Shown here piece after piece: positions 9,216 through 17,615 of a stretch of 64,000 nucleotides of DNA (position 1 is the stretch's first letter; each line of letters opens with the position of its first letter). The stretch spans positions 769,384 to 833,383 of the forward strand of contig NZ_FXEH01000005.1 of assembly GCF_900176565.1 (NCBI RefSeq). Reading direction: 5' to 3'. The notes below the pieces were generated by a model. That model ran no database searches. It saw only the letters and a list, made by a program, of their open reading frames with translations, and was not told where the DNA came from. The position numbers and the translations under genes are program-made. Source of the stretch: Thalassobacillus devorans (lineage in GTDB: Bacteria; Bacillota; Bacilli; Bacillales; Halobacillaceae).

Positions 9216-11348
9216 TTAGGCTGATTTTTCCTGTTTTTCTTCAAAAATCGACTTAGCCAAAATCTCCGCAATATCCATCGTTCCAACGGATTCTTCCACT
9301 TCCTTCGCTTTCGTTCCATCGGAAAGCATCGTCAGGCAGTAAGGGCATCCACTGGAAATCATCGTCGGACTGGTTTCTAACGCCTGTTCTGTTCGTGCCA
9401 CATTGACGCGGTGGCCTGCTTTTTCTTCCATCCACATCATACCGCCGCCGGCTCCACAGCACATGCCGTTTTCGCGATTACGCTTCATTTCTACCAGTTT
9501 GACACCTGGAATCATTTCCAGTACTTCCCTAGGCGGCTGATATACCTCGTTGTAACGTCCGAGGTAGCAGCTGTCATGGTAGGTGATCGTTTCTTTCACT
9601 TCATGGACAGGCTTCAAACGGCCATCCTTCAGCCATTCGGCAAGCAATTCGGTATGATGATAGACTTCTGCTTCAAAGCCAAAGTCCGGATATTCATTTT
9701 TGAATGTGTTATAAGCATGAGGGTCGATGGTAATAATCTTCTTCACATCATTCTTCTCGAATTCTTTGATATTCTTTTCCACAAGCTCCTGGTATAAGAA
9801 TTCATTGCCCATCCGGCGCGCAGTGTCCCCGGAGTTACGTTCTTTGTTACCAAGAATGGCGAACTTGATTCCCGCTTCATTCATCAGTTTGGCAAAAGCA
9901 AGCGCGATTTTCTGACTGCGGTTATCATAGGCACCCATGGAACTTACCCAGAATAGATAGTCAAATTCTTCGCCTTCTTTTTTCAATTCTTTTACCGTCG
10001 GAATCCGGACATCCGGTTCCTGGTCACGCCAGTCTTCCCGCTCTTTCTTAGACAACCCCCATGGATTACCCTGCCGCTCGATATTCGTCATCGCCCGTTG
10101 TGCATCCGGATCCATTTTTCCTTCTGTTAACACCAGATAACGGCGAAGGTCGATGATTTTATCCACATGTTCATTCATCACCGGACATTGGTCTTCACAG
10201 TTACGGCAAGTGGTACATGCCCACAGCTCTTCCTCTGTAATGACATCGCCGATCAGGTTATGGTTCTGCGCAGCCTCTACAGAAGCCGCGGCTTCTCCAC
10301 TACCTTGAGTCTGAGCCATTTTGGCAAGTTGATTTCCCTGTGTATTGGAAAAGGCATAGGCCGGTACCCACGGTGATTTTCCAGTTACCGCTGCTCCTTT
10401 TTCCGTCAGCTGATCACGCAATTTAATGATCAGGTCCATCGGTGACAGCATTTTTCCTGTACCAGTTGCCGGACAGACATTGGTACAACGGCCGCATTCG
10501 ACACAAGCATAAAAGTCGATCATTTGCAGCTGGCTGAAGTCTTCGATTTTGCCGACCCCAAAGGATACATCTTCTTCCGCAGTCTCATCATCGACATCAA
10601 AGTCGATTTTGGAAAGCTTTCCAGGCGGTGTCTGGCGAGTTAAGAAAACGTTGACCGGAGCCGCCAGCAAGTGGGCGTGCTTGGATTGTGGTACATAGAC
10701 AAGAAAGCTTAATAACACCAATAGATGAATCCACCACATGATGAAAAACACAACCGCTGCAGCAGTCGGGCTTATCCATCCGAAAACGCTTGCAATCGAG
10801 GTCGCAACAGGTTCTGTCCAGGCGCCTTCATGGCCGTGCCAGATTAAGCCCATACCATTACCAATCAATACACTTAACATTAATGCTCCGATAAATAATA
10901 GCACAAGCCCCGCTTTAAAGCCTCGCTTCAAGCGGACAAGCTTTTCCACATAACGGCGGTGGAATGCCCATACGACAGCGACCAGGATCATCAATGTGAC
11001 CAGTTCCTGGAAAAATGTGAACCCTGGATAAAAAGGTCCTAACGGAAGATGACTGTCAGGAGCCAGACCTTTCCATATAAAATCAATGGCACCGAACTGT
11101 ACCAAAATAAAACCGTAGAACATCATCACATGGATGATTCCGGATTTTTTATCTTTCAATAATTTCTTTTGACCAAAAACGTAAATCCAAATATTTTTCA
11201 ATCTTTCTTTGATTTCGCCATCGAACTCGAATTTTCTTCCGAGCCTGATATAAGCGATCCTCGTCATGACGACGCGCACGAATAGATAAAATCCATAAAT
11301 GGTTACGCCTAAAAATAATATCCAGTTCAATAATAACAGCGTGCTCAT
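9216..11348 (-). CDS. fadF: FadF-like membrane iron-sulfur oxidoreductase
   Basis: 710 residues. The N-terminal ~250 residues hold several membrane segments (NarI-like). Two 4Fe-4S clusters follow (CVECGRCTNVCPATG and CTTCRNCEDQCPV, residues ~285-420), and then two cysteine-rich CCG domains ending in ENGMCCGAGGGMMW and SSGCPYCLTML. Such proteins pass electrons from ETF/acyl-CoA dehydrogenases to menaquinone in Bacillus; B. subtilis fadF (ywjF) is the counterpart. It heads the acyl-CoA block and has its own promoter overlapped by a FadR-type palindrome. ATG 11348 has GAGGGGGTAAGACGG upstream. It is the likely respiratory link for the two acyl-CoA dehydrogenases downstream. Confidence 0.9.
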   Translation of the reverse strand: MSTLLLLNWILFLGVTIYGFYLFVRVVMTRIAYIRLGRKFEFDGEIKERLKNIWIYVFGQKKLLKDKKSGIIHVMMFYGFILVQFGAIDFIWKGLAPDSHLPLGPFYPGFTFFQELVTLMILVAVVWAFHRRYVEKLVRLKRGFKAGLVLLFIGALMLSVLIGNGMGLIWHGHEGAWTEPVATSIASVFGWISPTAAAVVFFIMWWIHLLVLLSFLVYVPQSKHAHLLAAPVNVFLTRQTPPGKLSKIDFDVDDETAEEDVSFGVGKIEDFSQLQMIDFYACVECGRCTNVCPATGTGKMLSPMDLIIKLRDQLTEKGAAVTGKSPWVPAYAFSNTQGNQLAKMAQTQGSGEAAASVEAAQNHNLIGDVITEEELWACTTCRNCEDQCPVMNEHVDKIIDLRRYLVLTEGKMDPDAQRAMTNIERQGNPWGLSKKEREDWRDQEPDVRIPTVKELKKEGEEFDYLFWVSSMGAYDNRSQKIALAFAKLMNEAGIKFAILGNKERNSGDTARRMGNEFLYQELVEKNIKEFEKNDVKKIITIDPHAYNTFKNEYPDFGFEAEVYHHTELLAEWLKDGRLKPVHEVKETITYHDSCYLGRYNEVYQPPREVLEMIPGVKLVEMKRNRENGMCCGAGGGMMWMEEKAGHRVNVARTEQALETSPTMISSGCPYCLTMLSDGTKAKEVEESVGTMDIAEILAKSIFEEKQEKSA

Positions 11349-11442
11349 CCGTCTTACCCCCTCGTTAAGTATGAATCTCTCTCACTTGCTGTCTCGTGAT
11401 TTTCAGGAAACGAGCCGTGAAAATTCTGAATCTTATAGCTTT

Positions 11443-11472
11443 ACTATAAAATATGAATGAACATTCAGTCAA
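11443..11472 (-). promoter_or_regulatory. fadF promoter with embedded FadR-type operator
   Basis: On the minus strand, TTGACT (11472-11467), an 18-bp spacer and TATAGT (11448-11443) form a sigma-A-like promoter. The spacer contains TGAATGTTCATTCA (11467-11454), with perfect 6-bp arms that fit the half-sites of the B. subtilis FadR box (TGAATGA/TCATTCA). Repressor binding here would occlude RNA polymerase. Confidence 0.65.
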
Positions 11473-11553
11473 CATATTTTCTTTGCTTTTATGTACAAAT
11501 TTTGGTGGATTTGGGGAAGCTAAGGGCATGTGAAGCGATGGAGGAGGGAAAAA

Positions 11554-12744
11554 ATGACTATTTTACTATGGTTTCTCGTTATCATTTTAATTGTTTTTCT
11601 ATTGGTTATATTAGATTTTCAGGCGGGGAAGAAAAACCATAAAAAGAACCTGAGAAAGCTCACTTTCCCAGAGACTACTGGCAGCTACCGTTTCTTTCAA
11701 AGTGGTAATCGTCTGTTTGAAGCCATGTTCACCGATATCAAAAACGCGGAAGCCCACATTGATATTCTTTTTTTCATAATCAAAAAGGATGAAACCAGCC
11801 AGCGTTTCTTTCAATTACTCCAGCAGAAAGCGGAGGAAGGTGTGACTGTCAGGCTGATGGTAGACCGGCTTGGAGGATTTCGGATTGACAAATCCCTGCA
11901 AACCCAATTAGAAAATTCAGGTATACGATTTATATTCGCCGCAAAGCCTGAATTTCCTTTTTTTATTTACAAATTGAATCGTCGAAACCACCGGAAAATT
12001 GTTGTAATCGATGGAAAAATCGCCTATGCCGGCGGCTATAACATTGCTGACGAGTATGTCGGCAAAGATGCTGAAATGGGGGATTGGCGCGACTATCACT
12101 TGCGATTTACCGGCGAAATTGTAGAACAGATGCATGCCGTCTTCTTAGATGATTGGTTTTTAAATACAAATGAGAAATTATTTCCGACTGAAAACAAAGA
12201 AAAAGGCAGCCATGCGCTCCAAATACTGCCGACAGAATACGGAGAATTAGAGGAAGTACTCGTGGAAAAGTTCTCTGAAGCCAAAGGGGAAATTCTGCTT
12301 GGAAGCCCCTATTTCATCCCACCACGCCGTGTGATGGACGCACTGATACAGGCTGTAGAGCGAGGCATTACAGTCAAGTTGCTCTGTCCGTTGAAATCGG
12401 ATCACCCCTTCGTGAAAGAAGGCGGCATCCCTTTTTATGAAGAATTATATCAGGCCGGTGGAGATGTGCGTTTCTACGACGCAGGTTTCTATCATACGAA
12501 AGTGTTTATTGTTGACGGAAACTTCTGCGATATTGGTACTTCTAACTTAGATCTAAGAAGTTTTTATCTCAACAAAGAAATCAATGTTTTTTTCTATGAC
12601 AAGGAATTCATTGAGGAAATGAGACAGCGCTTTATAAAAGATTTCGAAATAGGCTTACCTTTTGATGAAAATTGGCTTGCGAAGCGCTCCATCGGTACAA
12701 AAATCAATATAAAAATCGCGCGGCTGCTCCGCCCGATTTTATAA
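11554..12744 (+). CDS. Cardiolipin synthase (phospholipase D family)
   Basis: 396 residues from ATG 11554 (GGAGGAGGG just upstream; the longer frame from 11530 has no site). One N-terminal membrane segment (ILLWFLVIILIVFLLVI) precedes two HKD motifs, HRKIVVIDGKIAYAGG (~residue 150) and HTKVFIVDGNFCDIGTSN (~residue 325), which define the phosphatidyl-transfer active site. It is expected to make cardiolipin from two phosphatidylglycerols at the membrane. It is shorter than two-membrane-segment Cls proteins (~480-500 residues), so it resembles the single-anchor type (B. subtilis YwiE/YwjE group). The neighbouring small gene is convergent. Confidence 0.87.
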   Translation: MTILLWFLVIILIVFLLVILDFQAGKKNHKKNLRKLTFPETTGSYRFFQSGNRLFEAMFTDIKNAEAHIDILFFIIKKDETSQRFFQLLQQKAEEGVTVRLMVDRLGGFRIDKSLQTQLENSGIRFIFAAKPEFPFFIYKLNRRNHRKIVVIDGKIAYAGGYNIADEYVGKDAEMGDWRDYHLRFTGEIVEQMHAVFLDDWFLNTNEKLFPTENKEKGSHALQILPTEYGELEEVLVEKFSEAKGEILLGSPYFIPPRRVMDALIQAVERGITVKLLCPLKSDHPFVKEGGIPFYEELYQAGGDVRFYDAGFYHTKVFIVDGNFCDIGTSNLDLRSFYLNKEINVFFYDKEFIEEMRQRFIKDFEIGLPFDENWLAKRSIGTKINIKIARLLRPIL

Positions 12745-12746
12745 TG

Positions 12747-12926
12747 TCATCGTATTAAATTTGAGAGCATCGGCCCTACCCATGCAAATACTTTAAAACC
12801 CATGTAAATACCAATGATTCCGGCAACTCCGGCAAAAGCAGGCGGTGCTGGAATCGGAAGTTTAAATAAAGCGAATAAAAAACCTACGATAAACCCTGTC
12901 AGCAGCGCTAAAATTACTTCTTTCAT
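12747..12926 (-). CDS. XapX-domain (DUF1427) small membrane protein
   Basis: 59 residues from ATG 12926 with AAAGGAGC upstream. Two hydrophobic helices flank LPIPAPPAFAGVAGIIGIYMG, the XapX signature. Function is unknown; the family is common in bacteria as tiny integral membrane proteins. It is convergent with the cardiolipin synthase gene, with only 2 bp between the stop codons and no room for a terminator between them. Confidence 0.8.
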   Translation of the reverse strand: MKEVILALLTGFIVGFLFALFKLPIPAPPAFAGVAGIIGIYMGFKVFAWVGPMLSNLIR

Positions 12927-12985
12927 GACATAGCTCCTTTCCTGTAGAGACAATCCCTCTTAGTATAACGTTTACACAGGATATT

Positions 12986-13022
12986 AAAAAAAGATTTCTC
13001 ACATACGTGGGAAATCTTTTTT
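12986..13022. terminator. Bidirectional-looking terminator hairpin
   Basis: AAAAAAGATTTC and GAAATCTTTTTT flank a 12-nt loop. It lies upstream of the xapX gene and downstream of argS, and can stop argS readthrough. Confidence 0.6.
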
Positions 13023-13069
13023 GATCACTCTGCTTTCTTAACAGCGATAATCAATGGTATTAAATAATA

Positions 13070-13111
13070 AAGCTTGCAGAAAACCAATTCCGGTTTTTCT
13101 GCAAGCTTTAT
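13070..13111. terminator. argS terminator
   Basis: A long stem with arms AAGCTTGCAGAAAA and TTTTTCTGCAAGCTT lies 16 nt past the argS stop. It is followed on the minus strand by a TTATTATTTAA stretch. Confidence 0.7.
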
Positions 13112-13126
13112 TCACGCATTTTAAAG

Positions 13127-14797
13127 TTACATCCGTTCTGGTGCGGATACGCCGATTAGTTCCAATGCATTAGATAGCGTTGTGCGGACGGCCTTCATTA
13201 GACCAACACGGGCTTTGGTGCGTTCTGGCTGCTCTTGATCCAATACTTTTGCAGCATTGTAGAAGCTGTGCAGGTTAGAAGCCAGGTCGAATACATACTG
13301 CGTCACCCGATGAGGCGTGCGTTTTTCGGCTGCATCGGCTACTACTTGTGGAAATTCACCAAGCCGTTTCAGCAAATCTTCTTCTTTTTCAGAATCAAGC
13401 AACGTGGCATCGAAGTTCTTATCGAACGTGACACCCTTTTCTTCTGCCTGGCGAAGCATCGAGCAAATGCGCGCATGGGCATACTGGACATAATAGACCG
13501 GGTTTTCGTTCGATTCGGAACGTGCCAGATCCATATCGAAGTCCAGGTGAGAGTCTGCCGAACGCATCGAGAAGAAATAGCGCATGGCATCGATGCCCAC
13601 TTCCTCCATCAATTCGCGAAGCGTGACAGCTTTCCCCGTACGCTTACTCATCTTCACTTTTTCACCGTCCTGGAACAGGTTGACCATCTGGATAATCGCT
13701 ACTTCCAATGTATCTTTTTTGTAACCAAGTGCCTGGATAGCCGCTTTCATACGCGGGATATATCCATGGTGGTCTGCTCCCCAGATATTGATCAGCGTAT
13801 TGAAGCCACGATCCATCTTATTTTTGTGGTAAGCGATATCAGGTGTCAGATACGTGTAGCTCCCATCCTGTTTGATCAAGACACGGTCTTTGTCATCACC
13901 AAATTCCGTAGTCTTGAACCAGGTTGCGCCATCCTGCTCATATGTGTAGCCCTGATCTTCCAGGACTTTCAACGCTTCATCAATTTTCCCATCCTCGTAT
14001 AGAGAGGTTTCAGAAAACCACTCATCAAAAGGGACACGGAAATCTTCCAGGTCAACTTTGATTTTATCGAGCTCAAACTTCAAACCGTACTCCCGGAAGT
14101 AAGTGAGGCGTTCCTGTTCCGGTTTATCTGCCCACTCGGAACCATGTTCTTCTGCAAGCTTTTTACCTAGTTCAATGATATCCTTCCCATGGTACCCATC
14201 TTCCGGCATATCCCACTCCTTACCAAGCGCCTGCATATAACGTGCTTCGACGGAATAAGCCAGGTTATTGATCTGGTTTCCGGCATCATTGATATAGTAT
14301 TCACGGGAAACGTCATATCCTGCCTTTGCCAAAATATTGGAAAGGGAATCACCAACTGCAGCACCGCGCGCGTGTCCCAGATGAAGAGTGCCTGTCGGGT
14401 TAGCTGAAACGAATTCGACCTGGATTTTTTCGCCTTTTCCAGTATCGCTTTCTCCATAAGCATCTCCTGCTTCCAAAATGGTGGATACAAGGTTAGTCAA
14501 ATACTGATTGTCCATATAGAAATTGATGAAACCGGGACCGGCAATCTCAATTTTATCGATGGAGGCTTTTGTATTATCAAAATTCGCAACGATATCCTCC
14601 GCGATCATGCGCGGAGCTTTTTTGGCGATTCGTGCCAGCTGCATCGCCATGTTAGTCGCATAATCACCGTGCGCTTTATCTTTCGGCTGCTCGAGTACGA
14701 CTTCCGGCATTTCCTCCTCGGTCGCCAACCCTGCCTTTAATACCGCCTGCTGGATCTCCTGTTTCAGTTTCGTTTCCGTCTGCTCCACAATATTCAT
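13127..14797 (-). CDS. argS: Arginyl-tRNA synthetase
   Basis: 556 residues, complete class I synthetase. The HIGH-equivalent [15 protein letters not shown] lies near residue 135 and the KMSK-equivalent [14 protein letters not shown] near residue 375. The N-terminal arginyl additional domain and C-terminal anticodon-binding DALR domain (ending [12 protein letters not shown]) are present. It charges tRNA-Arg. The start overlaps the ywiB stop by 4 nt (ATGA arrangement), so the two are translationally coupled, as in B. subtilis. No T-box leader was seen because translation is coupled to ywiB. Confidence 0.97.
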   Translation of the reverse strand: MNIVEQTETKLKQEIQQAVLKAGLATEEEMPEVVLEQPKDKAHGDYATNMAMQLARIAKKAPRMIAEDIVANFDNTKASIDKIEIAGPGFINFYMDNQYLTNLVSTILEAGDAYGESDTGKGEKIQVEFVSANPTGTLHLGHARGAAVGDSLSNILAKAGYDVSREYYINDAGNQINNLAYSVEARYMQALGKEWDMPEDGYHGKDIIELGKKLAEEHGSEWADKPEQERLTYFREYGLKFELDKIKVDLEDFRVPFDEWFSETSLYEDGKIDEALKVLEDQGYTYEQDGATWFKTTEFGDDKDRVLIKQDGSYTYLTPDIAYHKNKMDRGFNTLINIWGADHHGYIPRMKAAIQALGYKKDTLEVAIIQMVNLFQDGEKVKMSKRTGKAVTLRELMEEVGIDAMRYFFSMRSADSHLDFDMDLARSESNENPVYYVQYAHARICSMLRQAEEKGVTFDKNFDATLLDSEKEEDLLKRLGEFPQVVADAAEKRTPHRVTQYVFDLASNLHSFYNAAKVLDQEQPERTKARVGLMKAVRTTLSNALELIGVSAPERM

Positions 14798-15237
14798 TGC
14801 GCTGTTTCCTCCTTACGATAGCTCAAAGTTAATCGATGACGCTGAGTGATTTCCTGATTTAAAGTCAACTGGTAGCTGATGAACAGCCGTCCTTTTGCTC
14901 CCTTGGATAAGGATTGGTGTTCAATCTGATCCGTAAACGTGTTCATATGAAAAATACCATACGTATGATGGTAGTTGTTCTCTGTTGTATGTTTTTTTCG
15001 GAAAATCTGATGCATTTTGACAGCACCAGAGCGTTTGATGCTGACTTTTCCAGGCTGGATGGTAATCATGGTATCGATTGGTCCGCCTTCGTCGGGATGT
15101 TCGGTGAACTTGAGGACTTGTGTGTTTCCCCGTTCGTATAGTCCTCCCTGTTCTTCCATGACGACTGTTTCTTTTCGGCCGCTGTCCCTGATTTCTGTCA
15201 CAAGGCGAATCGACACTGGTGTCTCGGCAGCACTCAT
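14794..15237 (-). CDS. ywiB: DUF1934 family protein YwiB
   Basis: 147 residues, matching the usual ~140-150 of DUF1934 (a calycin-like beta-barrel family). Recognisable features are [11 protein letters not shown] at the N-terminus and the central [22 protein letters not shown] stretch. The biochemical role is unknown. It lies directly upstream of argS, overlapping by 4 nt, as in B. subtilis. AAGGAGAGATAGT precedes ATG 15237. The region upstream, normally adjacent to speB, is here interrupted by a repeat element and an IS110 insertion. Confidence 0.88.
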   Translation of the reverse strand: MSAAETPVSIRLVTEIRDSGRKETVVMEEQGGLYERGNTQVLKFTEHPDEGGPIDTMITIQPGKVSIKRSGAVKMHQIFRKKHTTENNYHHTYGIFHMNTFTDQIEHQSLSKGAKGRLFISYQLTLNQEITQRHRLTLSYRKEETAQ

Positions 15238-15337
15238 ACTATCTCTCCTTACGTTCCTCTTAACCTATCCATTATAAAAACTAAAAAAGAAAAGCGCAAG
15301 CCCTCCATAAATAACTCTTTGGTTGTTGATTATTTAT

Positions 15338-15500
15338 ACCCGAAAAGTCGAAGACTTGATTTCAAGTTATCAAGGGTTCTTTGCCATAACAGTGTAAGGG
15401 CTGGCTGGGAAACTACTCGCTTTCCTGCGGGGGAACTGGCAAGCCTCCTCGGTCGTTACACTCCCTGTGGGGTCTTGCCTAGTCCCTTCTCCCGCGGGAG
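15338..15500 (+). repeat. Composite palindromic element C1, left part (core R1, 5' portion)
   Basis: Contains the outer-end segment GTCGAAGACTTGATTTCAAG (15348 onward) and most of a long imperfect palindrome beginning GGGAAAC at 15407 (arms such as GGCAAG/CTTGCC inside). The core stops abruptly after CCCGCGGGAG at 15500 where the IS110 element starts, and its missing 3' arm resumes at 17237. The intact homologue at 57919-58027, read in reverse, shows how the halves join. The rest of the ywiB-transposase gap (15238-15337) shows nothing further. Confidence 0.85.
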
Positions 15501-15604
15501 ATTCCTGTGGGATTCAGTAGAGGGGTCTTGAATGAAAAAAAGCCCTCCGTTATGATGCATTTGTACAACCAAATACAAACAAACATCAAAAGGAGGACTT
15601 CCCC

Positions 15605-16882
15605 TTGAATTCTAATAGGAATGCTAAAATAAATCAAATCTCTGGAGAATCCTTAGTGATCGGTATCGATATCGCTAAAAAAACCCATTATGCATGCGCG
15701 GTCGATGATCGCGGACGGGAACTCCAACGTCCCGTTGGATTTACTCAGAGTAGGGCTGGCTTCGAAGGGTTTCACAAACAGATAAAGGAATGGCTGCACC
15801 AACATGGAAAAAGTGAGGTTATCATCGGGTTTGAACCCACAGGTCATTACTGGATGAACCTGGCTGCTTTCCTCCTTGAAGAGGACATCTCTTTTGTGGT
15901 CGTCAATCCTGCGCATGTGAAACAATCGAAAGAGTTTGATGATAATCTTCAAACAAAAAACGATAAAAAGGACGCAAGATTGATTGCGAAACTCATGATT
16001 GGTGGTAATTTCAGCTATCCCAGAATTCCAGAAGGTATAGAAGCTGAACTGAAAAACGGCTCCATAACGCGGTGGAAACTGAAAGACAAACAAGCGATGT
16101 TGAAAAACCAAATGACGGGGTTGATCGACCAGTACTTTCCTGAATTTAAAACCGTCATCAAAGGGTTTGGTCAATTGGCTTGCGCCATTTTGAAATACAC
16201 GCCTTTTCCTGAGGATCTACTAAACCAGGAGGTAGAGGAACTGGCACTGATGTATAAAGAAAAAGCGGGTATATCCTCTCCTTCGAAAAGTAAGATTCGA
16301 GAGATGAAACGGGCAGCTGAAAACTCCATTGGTATTTCGACAGGCAAAGAGGTGGCACGCTTTGAAATCGCCGCACTTGTCGATCAGTTTCTTCTAATCG
16401 AACGTCAACTGACAGAACTCAATCATCACTTAGAAGATTTAGTCACCCAGCTGGATGAATACGAATACCTGATATCGATTCCCGGCATTGGAAAGCATAC
16501 GATCATTGATTTGATTGCGGAAACGGGTTCACTTAAGCAGTACACACATTCACGCCAACTCATTAAATTAGCGGGATTAACACTGCGCGAGAACTCTTCC
16601 GGTTACCATAAAGGTCAAAAGAAAATTTCCAAACGGGGACGAAAACGGCTCAGAAACCTTCTTTTTCGCGCCATATTGCCTTTGATTCAAAATAATCGTG
16701 CGTTTAAAGAATTGTACCAGTACTACATTACTCGTCCCGTTAATCCTTTGAAAAAGAAGGAAGCAATGGTCGTGTTGTGCGGAAAACTGTTAAAGATCTT
16801 TTTTGGTTTATCGAACCGCCAGGTTCACTTCAATGAGGACCGAATGAAACAGGACCTCCACTGTCTTCAACAGGCAGCGTAA
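15605..16882 (+). CDS. IS110-family DEDD transposase/recombinase
   Basis: 425 residues from TTG 15605 (AAGGAGG at 15591-15597). The N-terminal RuvC-like DEDD domain shows GIDIAKKTHYACAVD (~residue 21), GFEPTGHYW (~80) and NDKKDARLIAKLM (~120). A coiled middle region leads to the C-terminal Transposase_20 domain, with a helix-hairpin-helix-like ISIPGIGKHTIIDLIAETGS (~295) and the serine-containing RENSSGYHKGQKKISKRGRK (~335) expected to hold the catalytic Ser. IS110 recombinases act with an element-encoded RNA that pairs with donor and target DNA. The frame is intact, so the element may be active. Confidence 0.93.
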   Translation: MNSNRNAKINQISGESLVIGIDIAKKTHYACAVDDRGRELQRPVGFTQSRAGFEGFHKQIKEWLHQHGKSEVIIGFEPTGHYWMNLAAFLLEEDISFVVVNPAHVKQSKEFDDNLQTKNDKKDARLIAKLMIGGNFSYPRIPEGIEAELKNGSITRWKLKDKQAMLKNQMTGLIDQYFPEFKTVIKGFGQLACAILKYTPFPEDLLNQEVEELALMYKEKAGISSPSKSKIREMKRAAENSIGISTGKEVARFEIAALVDQFLLIERQLTELNHHLEDLVTQLDEYEYLISIPGIGKHTIIDLIAETGSLKQYTHSRQLIKLAGLTLRENSSGYHKGQKKISKRGRKRLRNLLFRAILPLIQNNRAFKELYQYYITRPVNPLKKKEAMVVLCGKLLKIFFGLSNRQVHFNEDRMKQDLHCLQQAA

Positions 16883-16892
16883 CCTATATTTC

Positions 16893-17050
16893 TGACCCAT
16901 AAGATGACACGGAGAAGCTGGCGCAAAGCGAGACAACAGACTACGAGTCTATGCGGGAGAATAAAGCCGGCCTCTGCCTTATGATGAGACCAAACGAAGG
17001 AATGTAGGCGCACGACGCCAAGAGACATGGGAGGGTAAGTCCTCATAAGA
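16893..17050 (+). ncRNA. Candidate bridge RNA / seekRNA of the IS110 element
   Basis: Two consecutive stem-internal-loop structures lie directly after the transposase. Target-type loop 16898-16983: outer pairs CATAAG/CTTATG and GCTGGC/GCCGGC, apical hairpin AGACT-ACG-AGTCT (16938-16950). The 5' loop strand carries GCGAGAC (16928-16934), complementary to target GTCTCGC at 17241-17247. The 3' strand carries GCGGGAG (16953-16959), identical to target 15494-15500. Donor-type loop 16984-17046: outer pairs ATGAG/CTCAT, apical GGCG-CACGA-CGCC. Its 5' strand carries AGGAAT (16998-17003), complementary to the element's left end ATTCCT. Its 3' strand carries GGAGGG (17030-17035), identical to the right end at 17234-17239. 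Exact RNA ends are unknown. Pairings were traced by eye. Confidence 0.8.
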
Positions 17051-17236
17051 AAGCAGGGATCCAAGGTGCATCGATTCATACAAAAAAGATCGCCTAATAC
17101 AGTTAGGAAACGCAACGCGTCCCTTCGATTTCCTTAATATTGAAGAAAAGGAATAACTTGTTTAACAAATGAAGTATAAAAAAAATTTAAAAGTGTTAAA
17201 ACGATCTTTAACCCTTGGTGTATCAACATTTCCGGA

Positions 17237-17310
17237 GGGAGTCTCGCAGTTTCCCAACCACCCCATTCGAAGAATGGGAGAAACGAAACCTGCCATACAT
17301 GCAACTGTCT
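17237..17310 (+). repeat. Composite element C1, resumed 3' arm of core R1
   Basis: GGGAGTCTCGCAGTTTCCC (17237-17255) is the arm missing from the core broken at 15500. The following CCACCCCATTCGAAG and CTGTCTTC segments match the linker next to the intact core at 57919-58027 in reverse. Between it and core R3 lies about 150 bp of linker with no credible gene. Confidence 0.82.
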
Positions 17311-17359
17311 TCCGCGAACTCTGGTTACAAGCACGATTTTATAAGGAGCTCACCCTCTG

Positions 17360-17545
17360 GTTGAAGGACTACATATCCGTGTTTCCGTTTCTCCCATAAA
17401 CACAAGGAGGTCAGGGAAATTGCGAGACTCCGATGGGAGGATAGTACATGGTGAGATCCCGCAAGGCGAAGCCTGAGGAAGCTCACCGTACGCCCATGGA
17501 AAGCGAGTGATTTCCCGGACCTTCACACCGTTACTACCGTAACGG
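17360..17545 (-). repeat. Composite element C1, second core (R3, inverted)
   Basis: Palindromic core 17414-17516, nearly identical in reverse to the core at 28542-28645, including flanks such as GTTACTACCGTAACGG. It is inverted relative to R1, so with 15338-15500 and 17237-17310 it makes one composite unit of about 0.48 kb once the IS110 is removed. The outer end is truncated or diverged after 17545. Confidence 0.82.
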
Positions 17546-17575
17546 AAACAACACATCAAGAAAGGGAGGTTATGT

Positions 17576-17606
17576 AAAAAACTGCCGCATGTGGGGGGGC
17601 GGCAGT
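17576..17606 (-). terminator. speB terminator
   Basis: ACTGCCGC and GCGGCAGT pair; a run of six T follows on the minus strand, 10 nt beyond the speB stop. Confidence 0.8.
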
Positions 17607-17615
17607 TTGCTGTTA

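Larger units (their letters stand above)
15501..17236 (+). mobile_element. IS110-family (IS1111-like) insertion sequence
   Basis: About 1.74 kb between the two halves of a repeat core. Both junctions share GGGAG (15496-15500 and 17237-17241), so the exact crossover is ambiguous by up to 5 nt. No classical terminal inverted repeats or longer target duplication are evident, as expected for IS110. It has a short left end (about 104 bp), a DEDD transposase, and a long 3' non-coding region with two stem-loops carrying candidate guides. The 3' position of the RNA region points to the IS1111 subgroup. It is inserted between ywiB and speB, which are adjacent in B. subtilis. Confidence 0.88.

Noticed and set aside
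13235-14002. 255-codon plus-strand frame
   Set aside because: Antisense to argS, whose motifs and length are complete.
14798-15330. T-box or other riboswitch leader for argS
   Set aside because: argS overlaps ywiB, and the upstream gap shows no AGGGTGGNACCGCG-type T-box or specifier stem.
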